From positions 1 to 5,896 of the forward strand of contig PIVH01000409.1 of assembly GCA_003354225.1 (NCBI GenBank): DNA of 5,896 bases, read 5' to 3'. This document shows positions 1 to 5,896 of this stretch, in pieces. This DNA is from Globobulimina sp. (Eukaryota > Foraminifera > Rotaliida). Position numbers and translations under genes: made by a program. How positions within the stretch are numbered: position 1 is the stretch's first letter; the number at the start of each line of letters is the position of its first letter. Under the pieces are notes generated by a model. It was not told the DNA's origin, made no database searches, and saw only the letters and a list, made by a program, of their open reading frames with translations.

Positions 1-423
1 CAAATACCAATCTTTTGACTCTGTGGACGGATTAATAATACTTTGCCATTTATTATCTTTCATAGAACCGTTCCATTTTATCATATAAAATAATAACCAA
101 TACCGACTGGCTGACATTGCAAAGTTTGTAATTAATAATGGTGTGGTTACTGTGGATTGTACATATCCGATAAAGATAAACCGAGCACCATTACCAAAAT
201 ATGATGGAACGGATATTGTTTGAAATATAAATGAACCGATCCATAAACTTAATAATTGAACTAATAACATTCGTGGTTTACGTTTAACAATAAATAATGA
301 AAAACGGTGCTTCCAAAATTTGACAAACCAGTAAATATCTAATGGGAGAATAATACATTGCACAAATACCCATGATAACACGCAAATAACTTCAATTGCG
401 AGGTAAGGCACGGAACTTGTCAT
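1..423 (-). CDS. Multi-pass membrane protein, N-terminal part (cut by window edge)
   Basis: An uninterrupted frame of 141 codons runs from the ATG at 423 to the window edge, with no stop. Three hydrophobic segments are visible: about residues 8-32, 52-72 and 82-114. Between the first two lies a basic loop (K35, K38, H39, R40, K47, R48, K49, R51), which by the positive-inside rule should face the cytosol. The third segment ends in a SRYWLLFY stretch, followed by a polar region with W126 and W139-Y140. There is no cleavable signal peptide; the first helix looks like an anchor. The basic KRKPR loop and the later R-W-L / W...I.P....WY spacing remind me of protist seven-helix proteins with a C-terminal RGS domain. 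This is pattern memory, not a demonstrated match, and the RGS part would lie outside the window. The ATG is the first in frame and sits in the context TTAAAGC-ATG, which resembles other starts here. The gene lies 115 bp downstream of the tubulin stop on the same strand. The open frame is well supported; the family is not. Confidence 0.72.
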   Translation of the reverse strand, partial: MTSSVPYLAIEVICVLSWVFVQCIILPLDIYWFVKFWKHRFSLFIVKRKPRMLLVQLLSLWIGSFIFQTISVPSYFGNGARFIFIGYVQSTVTTPLLITNFAMSASRYWLLFYMIKWNGSMKDNKWQSIINPSTESKDWYL

Positions 424-538
424 GCTTTAATTGTAGTAAACATACACAGACTTGACTTCAGTCTTCAGAGCTAGTGAAAATGTGAGAGTCGTTTCTGGGA
501 ACAGTTTAGATGAAAGTGCGATGATTTTGGCTTTGTCT
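424..538 (-). other. Short intergenic region: tubulin 3' end and membrane-gene promoter
   Basis: These 115 bp separate the tubulin stop (TAG, 541-539) from the ATG of the next minus-strand gene, so they must hold both the tubulin 3' untranslated region and the membrane gene's 5' region. I see no AATAAA on the minus strand. Immediately before the membrane-gene ATG the sequence is CAATTAAAGC. Confidence 0.5.
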
Positions 539-2129
539 CTAATCCGAGTCACTATCACTGTCCATATCATCGCTACACATTTCACACAAAATATCCAAAT
601 AATCCTTTTCTAAAAATGATAAATCTTCCCTTGCTTCAGCAAATTCAGCTTCTTCCATTCCTTCAGCAACATACCAATGAACAAATGCTCTCTCATTATA
701 CATTAAATCATATTTTTTTGATATTCTTTGCTGCAATACTCTTGAGATAGATGTGTTATTACCAATCATTGTTATATGTCGCTCACAAAAAGCCATATCA
801 TCATCCTGTAATATTTGCAATGCTTCATCGTATAAACCAATTTTAAATCCAGTCGGACACCATTCAACAAATGTCATTTTCTTATTAGTTTTGAGCCAAG
901 GTACAGTCGCATTCGCTTCCTTTACTCTTATATCTCCTCGATATATCTCACAAATTGCCATATATTTATCTTCTTCATTATCAAAATCATCTATTTTAAC
1001 CCAAAAATCTTCAAAACGGTAACATGACTCTGTTATTTCTTGAATATTGCACTGTTTTGTTTCAATAAGTTGTTTGGACCAAACTGGTCCCATTGATTCT
1101 ATCATAAAATGTAATCTTGGAAACGGAACTAAACTGTTTTTCAATGTATATAATACCCAAAGCAAGAAAAAAAAGAAACATAATTTCATATAAAAATGTA
1201 AAATAACTTTGTTACAATCTCATTCAAATCAGAATGAATATCACCTTCGTATCTTTAAATATAATTAAATCAAAGTTATGATCGGAATTAGCAAAAACAA
1301 TAACAGCATATAATTGTACTGTACCTTAATCCAACAGTCATTGAAGACAATGCTTTGCAAACTAATTTATTTATATTGCTATATGACGGTCTATCAATTT
1401 GTAACTTCCTTTGACAAATTCCATAAATTGCTTCGTTATCCAATACCAATGATACTTCGGTATGATCCAATAAATAATGAGTAGTTAGTAATGAGTTATA
1501 TGGTTCAACAACACATGTCGACATTGTTATGGATGGATAAATATGAAATCCAATTTTACATTTTTTTGTATAATCATTTGTTAAATTGGTTAATATCAAC
1601 GAGCCTAAACCTGCAGAAAAACGATGTTGGTCATACATGTACAGTATATATAAAAAGAAGAGTGGTTAAAACCTGATCCCGTTCCACCAGAAACACTATG
1701 CGTCATTATAAATCCTTGTATATTCTCGCAATCCTCTACCAATTTGCGGATTGTTTCATTAATGGTATCAATCAGACTGCTGCCGATTGAATAGTATCCT
1801 CTCGCAAAATTATTAGCTGCATCTTGTTTCCCTTTGATTAAAAAGTTTGGATTAAATATATTTTTATAAGCACTTGTGTTGACATCGTCGATCACATTTG
1901 GTTCAGTGTCAATAAATACATTTCTGGGCACAAATTGTCCGGATTGCGTTTGTTGATAAAAACATCGAAATGTCTGGTCTGCGTTTATTTGTTTTGTTGG
2001 ACCCATTTTTATGTAGCTTCCACATTCCCCATCTTTTGAGATATTATGTTCTGCGCAATATTGTTTCCATGTTTGATAACCTAATTGAATGCCGCATTGA
2101 CCTAGACCTAGTGATAATATTTCACGCAT
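539..2129 (-). CDS. Divergent alpha-tubulin, complete, four exons, 460 aa
   Basis: Microtubule subunit that binds GTP and pairs with beta-tubulin. The exons are 2129-1673, 1610-1325, 1252-1208 and 1133-539, with introns of phase 1, 2 and 2; the joined CDS is 1383 nt. The start is the MREI N-terminus shared by alpha-tubulins. Recognisable in order are: GQCGIQ near residue 10; EPNVIDDV (T3 loop); DAANNFARG; HSVSGGTGSG (T4 glycine loop, first G replaced by S); VVEPYNSLLTTH; DNEAIYGIC; RPSYSNIN; the DLNEIVTN loop with E259 (equivalent to catalytic E254); VEWCPTGFKIG; and RAFVHWYVAEGMEE. The stretch after FKIG keeps the longer alpha-type loop, which separates it from beta-tubulin. Residues contacting GTP appear intact. 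Oddities are about five extra residues in the acetylation (K40) loop region, so no clear K40 equivalent, and a tail ending DSDSDSD without a terminal tyrosine. The open frame and retained motifs argue for a working but fast-evolving paralogue rather than a pseudogene. Confidence 0.95.
1134..1207 (-). other. Tubulin intron 3 (74 nt, phase 2)
   Basis: The donor is AA|GTTATT at 1207. A long T-rich tract around 1180-1160 precedes the acceptor AAAACAG ending at 1134. Joining AA to T gives Asn and restores TNLVPFPRLHF, a near-exact alpha-tubulin match. The in-frame extension upstream of 1133 (an F-rich stretch starting with ATG at 1189) is therefore intron, not protein. Confidence 0.93.
1208..1252 (-). 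other. 45-nt microexon of alpha-tubulin
   Basis: This short exon encodes the end of a split Arg codon, 14 full codons (YEGDIHSDLNEIVT), and the first two bases of an Asn codon completed by the next exon. It aligns residue for residue with the alpha-tubulin segment FDG...DLTEFQTN and contains D256 and E259, the latter equivalent to the glutamate that alpha-tubulin supplies to hydrolyse GTP on beta-tubulin. Both flanking introns are phase 2 and the exon length is a multiple of three, so leaving it out would keep the frame. Confidence 0.92.
1253..1324 (-). other. Tubulin intron 2 (72 nt, phase 2)
   Basis: The donor is AAG|GTACAG at 1324. The acceptor is TTTAAAG ending at 1253, weaker than the CAG acceptors of the other introns and with no good pyrimidine tract. 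It is required because it joins VGL to the split codon AG|A (Arg) and then YEGDIHSDLNE, matching the alpha-tubulin LRFDG...DLTE region. Confidence 0.88.
1611..1672 (-). other. Tubulin intron 1 (62 nt, phase 1)
   Basis: The donor is G|GTTTTA at 1672 and the acceptor is TTTTTCTGCAG ending at 1611. Removing it joins GGTGS to G-LGSL, exactly the glycine-loop continuation seen in alpha-tubulins. Without splicing the frame runs into non-tubulin residues. Confidence 0.95.
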
Positions 2130-2187
2130 TTTCGTTCAAGTATTAAAGCATGGCCGAGTCACGGTCAATATAGCCGTAATCAAGTCG
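2127..2187 (+). repeat. Direct repeat, left copy: tubulin start through coiled-coil gene start
   Basis: This 61-bp block matches 2325-2384 with only about four differences: two substitutions before the ATG, one inserted C after it, and one substitution in the following codons. It covers the tubulin start codon (as CAT on plus), a 20-bp spacer, and an ATG with about 11 codons' worth of the coiled-coil gene. The offset between copies is 198 bp. Confidence 0.93.
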
Positions 2188-2220
2188 AAATACGCAAACT
2201 GCGGAGAGAAATGGTTTAGA
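2150..2220 (+). pseudogene. Truncated, internally deleted copy of the coiled-coil gene 5' end
   Basis: Three colinear pieces of the neighbouring gene are stitched together. Positions 2150-2187 match 2348-2384, 2186-2200 match 2995-3009 (14 of 15), and 2199-2220 match 3033-3054 exactly. Relative to the intact gene this implies deletions of about 610 bp and about 23 bp, with 2-bp overlaps at the joins. An extra C after ATGGC shifts the frame, so the copy stops at TAG after seven codons. It cannot encode the protein. All pieces fall inside one exon, so splicing or reverse transcription is not indicated. Confidence 0.9.
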
Positions 2221-2224
2221 AATT

Positions 2225-2299
2225 AATCATACTGCTACAAATTGAATATCATCAATGACAAATTGAATGATTGAGTTTGTTGATAAAAACATTTGTTTT
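2225..2299 (-). pseudogene. Decayed fragments of alpha-tubulin exon 1
   Basis: Positions 2225-2248 match 1770-1793 in 20 of 24 bases. Positions 2258-2292 match 1930-1965 with a handful of changes, including an 18-base perfect run (1948-1965 = 2275-2292). A weaker continuation (2291-2299 = 1987-1995) follows. Order and orientation are the same as in the tubulin gene, with the material between them missing. The result is a broken antisense piece of tubulin lying directly upstream of the coiled-coil gene. The first and second matches are each short, but their colinearity and position between the two repeat copies make chance unlikely. Confidence 0.82.
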
Positions 2300-2324
2300 A
2301 TTTCAAGTGAAGTTTTTGTAATAG

Positions 2325-2384
2325 CATTTTCGTTGAAGTATTCAAGCATGGCGAGTTACGGTCAATATAGCCGTAATCAAGTCG
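2325..2384 (+). repeat. Direct repeat, right copy: includes the real coiled-coil gene start
   Basis: This is the partner of 2127-2187. Its CAT at 2325-2327 is the positional equivalent of the tubulin start codon but is followed by no tubulin frame. Its ATG at 2348 begins the intact coiled-coil gene. The shared core around ACGGTCAATATAGCCGTAAT is identical in both copies. Confidence 0.93.
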
Positions 2385-5300
2385 CCTCAGAAGAGGCAGC
2401 AGACGCATTGGAACAGTCCATATTTGACAGCGATCACTTGTTTCAAAAATATAGAGAGGAATTGTCGCCTTTACTGCAAGAAGCCGAATTGCGTTTAGAT
2501 GAAGGCGGTCTAAAGAAATTCAGCAAAATCGAAAACATATTGAAGACCCATGTGAGTCGATGGTATTCGTTAAACAAAAACCTGTGTGAGATGGCGCTTA
2601 ATTTTCGTACGCATTATAACCACATCAATGTGAAATTAGACTCATTAAAAGTCGAAATCGAGGAAAGAGACAAAATCATACGGACTCAGAGGAAGGACTT
2701 TGAAAATGAGAAACAAGACTACGAGAACCAATTAAAAGTGTTAGAATCTGCCTTAGCTGACTCCATTCCGCGCAATAAATCCTCGCTACTCTCCAAATAT
2801 GATATGGATGAATCGGATGAATCGTACCAATTAACGCAAAGCAAGAAAGACTTAAAAATGCAACAACAGCAATATAGCAAAGTAAAAGTGGAAAACAAGC
2901 GCTTGACTCAAAATATAAAGATTTTAAAAGCAAATTCCAACGATTTCCAACAAACATTAATGAATTTAAACAACGAGATCGCCAAAAAAGAGGACGAAAT
3001 ACTCAAACTACGCTGGTTAACGCAAGACTTAGCTGCGGAGAGAAATGGTTTAGAGCTCAAAGTGCAGCAACACTCCAAAGACCCAAATTTCACATCGGTG
3101 ACACCCCAAAGACAAATGGAATATGGCGTCGATTTGAGCAAATATTTGGATGATGATGCTGAGGATTTAAGTGACGATGCCGCTGAGAATGGATTATTAT
3201 CCCTCGAAATGTCGGACGATGCCGATATTAATCCACAGGTAACTCCCAACTCTCTCCTCGCCTCTCTCAATGGCGCATAATCGCAATATTCAGGTTGCTG
3301 CCAAATTGGCAGAAGCACTCGAAGCGGTGAAGAAAGTGACACAGTTTGCCAATGACAGGGATAACGATGCGAGGAAGTTAGAATCTGACAAGGTTTATAT
3401 TTTACATTTTCTGTCTTCTACACTGCATTTTAAGTGCACTCTGAATCAATCCATCCACGCAAGAAATAACCAAACGTATTTGTGTGGTTTCATGTGTGAT
3501 TTTTTTTGTGTCCGACTCTGTATAATTGCCCAGATGAGCTCTCACCATATTTTCTTCTTTCTTTTTTTCATGAATTTGAGCGTGATGTAATTGCACATTT
3601 TGATATGGAAAATTAAATAAAAACCCCTGTATTTGGAAATTATAAACGATATAAACATTTAATAACGAAAATTGGTTTGTTTTTATATTTTTTTTCTTTA
3701 TTCGACCATACAAAAACAAAAAAAGAAAGAAAGGACAACGAAAACGTGGTGTATTTTGTATATATATTTTCTCTCCATTTCCCATTCTTAACATAAATAA
3801 CACATATTTCTACATAAAAAATACCACACAAATACAAGTAATCCCCCTTTCTTTTTTTCATTTTGTTTTCAACTGCAAAATACCAACAAATGTGCTTTTT
3901 GCATCTATACAGCTACCCAATGATGATCATCCCCGCCCAAACATACCCAAACCACCGCATTACAACCATCCAAAACCAGCCGCATCATCAAAACCATCCG
4001 TAAACGAATTATACTCCAATTTCGAGCAAATGAAACGCCTCCAAGGTACCGCACACACTCTCCATATCTATGCGAAATTGCGTCTACAATACACACATTA
4101 CCCCACACCACAGATTCATCGCCATCCGACGCACACACTCTCCTCTCCCAAATGGGCGGTTTCAACGGCTTAACCACTTACATTGCCACCAACGACGACC
4201 ACTACTCCTCCATGCTCCGCCGCATAGAGTCGCACATCGGGCATGGAACCGCGTGCATCGACTCCATCACCAAATGCATCTCGCACTTCACCGACGATGA
4301 AAAGCACACCGCCACACTCAACAAATCACACTCGACGCTCGTCACGACCTTGCGCACAAACTCCGACTCTTTGATCTCTATCCTCAACCACATCATAACA
4401 GAGTTGCACTCTGCGTCGGATTACATCCACAGCGACCACAAGAAAGTGGAGTTGCTGCATCATCAGATGAAGGAATTGGAGCTCACCATGCCGTACATGG
4501 AAAGCACACAATTGGCCATTTTGAACACACTGCCTTCGTTTTTGAAGCTGGAATTGAATAAAATCAAACGATCCAATCGCATTCGGACCAAACAAGAGGA
4601 GCACGAAATGGACATTGAAGAGGAGAAACAGCGGCAATTGAACTTCGATAACTCGCTGTCCCGCGTCGAAATGCTGAATATATCCATCAAAGAGAAGACG
4701 GACATCATTAAGAACGGCCTGCGTAGCAATTTAGAGCAATCGCAGACCGATCCCAAGGCGTTTGCGCAGTACTTGCAACAGATCGATATCGCCTGCGATC
4801 AGATTAGCGAATATACGTTGACTTTGGACGACGAGTTTCATTTTACGCGCGAATATATCCATCCGTCGCAAGCGGCGCTCATCGCGGTGGTGAACCAGTA
4901 CAATAACTTGCAAATTGAATGCGAGCAATTGCAGAAAATGCTGAGTGTGAAGCAGGGTGAGATCAATGCGTACGAAGAGATGAAAAATTCGCGCCGTACA
5001 CCGCCTGGATTGAAGGTGAAGGATGCAACGCAATCACAGCCACAGCCGCACATACAAGCACGCGATGAATCGTTTCAGTTTGATGATATCGAGACGGATT
5101 TTATGAATTTCGAGAAATATGCGGCGCAGTCTCAGGTCGACGACGCCAAGCAAGCGCAGGATAGACTGGACAGTGACGGCAATGGCGATGCTTTGATACC
5201 GAAAATCAATGACATATTATCGCAGTTTAAGTACAAAGCGGGTGTGGTTCAGGCGAAGATAAAAAATAACTACGAGCTGTCCAATGATTTCAATTTAATG

Positions 5301-5896
5301 ATGGAGCTAATTGACGAGTTGCGTACACATTTGATGCGCGCCAAACAAGTGATGGGTCCGGATAGCAAATACATTGCCCGATTGGAGAAGCGCTACATCC
5401 AAATCATGGGTTTGTATCAGATGAAATATGCGGAGGTGGAGCATAAATCCGATTTATTGTACCAATCTGACCAATATATCAATGACTTGAAGGAGGATAT
5501 TAGCGATTTGGACTATCGTTTGGGTGCGGTGATGTCCTCTGCAGTGAGCAATGTGGAGACTCGGATGGCTGCCTTCAACGAGATGGGGATTAAGATCCAG
5601 ACCTTCCAGAAGGTGTTGAAATTGATCGACGACACGTACTCCAATATACAACAGGCGTGCCAGGACATACAGGAGTCGGTGGAGAAGGACCTGTATGATA
5701 TTATCGGCGAGAGCTTCAATGAGAAGCAGCAGCAGGACACGATGGGGATGTTAGGCAATGTGGCGCATGCTTGCGATTACATATTGAAGGCGTTTGATGA
5801 TATTGGCCAGGAAATGGACGGGGTGGCACAGTTTGTGCATCCGGACAGGGAAATGTGCGAACAATTGCAATTAGAATTGATTGCGATGTATGAGAA
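2348..5896 (+). CDS. Large coiled-coil-rich protein of unknown function (3' end outside window)
   Basis: The exons are 2348-3238, 3294-3392, 3913-4045 and 4114 to the edge, giving at least 968 residues. The family is not recognised. Residues 1-297 begin MASYGQYSRNQ and hold long charged helices typical of coiled coil (about 30-150 and 160-255), split by a DMDESDES patch near 155. They end in an acidic stretch (DDDAEDLSDDAAE, roughly 265-297). Exon 2 (298-330) is a short helix. Exon 3 opens with a Pro/His-rich linker (PRPNIPKPPHYNHPKP). Exon 4 has helices at about 400-665, a Pro/Gln-rich linker near 667-700, then helices to the edge with repeated Q/E/K-rich heptad-like segments. There is no signal peptide or membrane segment, so it is probably cytosolic or nuclear. 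I chose the ATG at 2348, not the in-frame ATG at 2267, because 2348 lies in the duplicated start block and the upstream sequence derives from antisense tubulin. A cytoskeletal or scaffold role is only a guess. Confidence 0.83.
3239..3293 (+). other. Coiled-coil gene intron 1 (55 nt, phase 0)
   Basis: The donor is CAG|GTAACT at 3239 and the acceptor is TATTCAG ending at 3293, with a CT-rich middle. The unspliced frame stops at TAA (3278-3280), shortly after the exon. Splicing joins DADINPQ to VAAKLAEALEAVKK and continues the helical protein. Confidence 0.85.
3393..3912 (+). other. Coiled-coil gene intron 2 (520 nt, phase 0), unusually long
   Basis: The donor is AAG|GTTTAT at 3393 and the acceptor is TCTATACAG ending at 3912. 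It is about seven to nine times longer than the other five introns in the window. It is rich in T runs and low-complexity A/T tracts, and I find no convincing internal exon, RNA gene or mobile element. It holds an AATAAA at 3616-3621 and a 15-bp exact direct repeat (3557-3571 and 3847-3861). The alternative is that the upstream gene ends here and a new gene begins after it. The clean phase-0 junctions and helical character on both sides make an intron more likely. Confidence 0.7.
3616..3621 (+). terminator. Possible intronic polyadenylation signal AATAAA
   Basis: A canonical AATAAA lies 25 bp after the first in-frame stop (TAA, 3588-3590) reached if intron 2 is not removed. T-rich sequence follows within 60-90 bp. 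In AT-rich introns this hexamer can occur by chance. Confidence 0.3.
4046..4113 (+). other. Coiled-coil gene intron 3 (68 nt, phase 1)
   Basis: The donor is CAAG|GTACCG at 4046 and the acceptor is CACACCACAG ending at 4113. The split codon G|AT gives Asp and opens the very long exon 4 frame, which has no stop from 4116 to the window edge. The intron is CA-rich with a weak pyrimidine tract, unlike the T-rich introns elsewhere. Without splicing the frame differs from the long downstream frame, so an intron or an equivalent frame change is needed here. Confidence 0.8.

Larger units (their letters stand above)
2130..2347. promoter_or_regulatory. Divergent intergenic region between tubulin and coiled-coil gene
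   Basis: These 218 bp lie between two start codons facing apart and must include the core promoter of at least one, probably both. I recognise no clear TATA box or known initiator element. Most of the region is explained as remnants of duplicated tubulin and coiled-coil gene sequence. The two most promoter-like pieces are the near-identical 20-21 bp blocks directly next to each start (2130-2149 and 2328-2347), which share TTTTCGTT-AAGTATT-AAGC. Confidence 0.5.

Noticed and set aside
753-1022. Plus-strand open frame of 89 codons
   Set aside because: It is antisense to tubulin exon 4, which has clear homology, and its translation shows no recognisable features.
1134-1189. ATG at 1189 as the start of a separate 216-residue protein covering the tubulin C-terminal half
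   Set aside because: The first 19 residues are F-rich intron translation. Tubulin similarity begins exactly at the splice acceptor at 1134/1133, and the missing upstream segment is found in the preceding exons.
1134-1324. A single tubulin intron joining 1325 directly to 1133
   Set aside because: It keeps the frame but loses the conserved loop with the catalytic glutamate. An internal 45-nt exon with correct phases restores the alpha-tubulin alignment precisely. It is kept only as a possible skipped isoform.
1288-1638. Independent small protein starting at the ATG at 1638
   Set aside because: The first residues lie in tubulin intron 1 and the last lie in intron 2; the middle is tubulin exon 2.
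2130-2327. A mobile element or retrocopy as the source of the duplicated pieces
   Set aside because: There are no terminal repeats, target-site duplications, poly(A) or splice-junction joins. The pieces come from both neighbours in colinear order, which fits local tandem duplication.
2676-3342. Minus-strand open frames opposite exon 1 of the coiled-coil gene
   Set aside because: They are shadows of the strong coiled-coil frame and give Ser-rich, featureless translations.
3270-3590. Separate 106-residue gene starting at the ATG at 3270
   Set aside because: The ATG lies inside intron 1. The helical part begins right after the CAG acceptor at 3293 and ends at the donor at 3393.
3402-3861. Minus-strand open frames within the long intron of the coiled-coil gene
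   Set aside because: They translate low-complexity A/T tracts into K/F-rich strings and show no domain, start context or codon pattern like the real genes.
3892-4173. Pro/His-rich small protein of 93 codons
   Set aside because: Its first codons are intron 2 and its last part is intron 3; only 3913-4045 is exon, in frame with the coiled-coil gene.
4202-5758. Several minus-strand open frames of 64-103 codons opposite exon 4
   Set aside because: They are overlapping fragments in two frames opposite one continuous plus-strand frame of almost 600 codons, and none has recognisable content.

Overview
This is a window of nuclear DNA from a eukaryote, most likely a protist. The evidence is short GT-AG introns (55-74 nt, plus one of 520 nt), a spliced alpha-tubulin gene, standard stop codons, AT-rich introns and no bacterial signals. 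The lineage cannot be fixed from sequence alone. A foraminiferan or other rhizarian, or an amoeboid protist, would fit a divergent tubulin and the membrane gene, but that is a low-confidence inference.

Layout. (1) 1-423, minus strand: the first 141 codons of a multi-pass membrane protein that runs off the left edge. (2) 539-2129, minus strand: a complete divergent alpha-tubulin gene. It has four exons, one of them a 45-nt microexon carrying the catalytic-glutamate loop, and encodes 460 residues. (3) 2130-2347: a short intergenic region between two divergently transcribed genes, made largely of decayed duplicated pieces of both neighbours. (4) 2348-5896, plus strand: the first 968 codons of a large, mostly helical, coiled-coil-rich protein of unknown function. 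It has four visible exons and runs off the right edge.

The most unusual structure is 2130-2327. From left to right it holds a frameshifted, internally deleted copy of the 5' end of the coiled-coil gene. Next come antisense remnants of tubulin exon 1, and then a second copy of the tubulin-start-to-coiled-coil-start junction. All pieces are colinear with their sources. This is best explained by a tandem duplication of a head-to-head gene pair whose middle later shrank by deletion. It implies that the two start codons were once only 20 bp apart.

No functional link between the three genes can be shown. Tubulin and a large coiled-coil protein from a once tightly shared divergent start region could be co-expressed cytoskeletal genes, but this is inference from position only.
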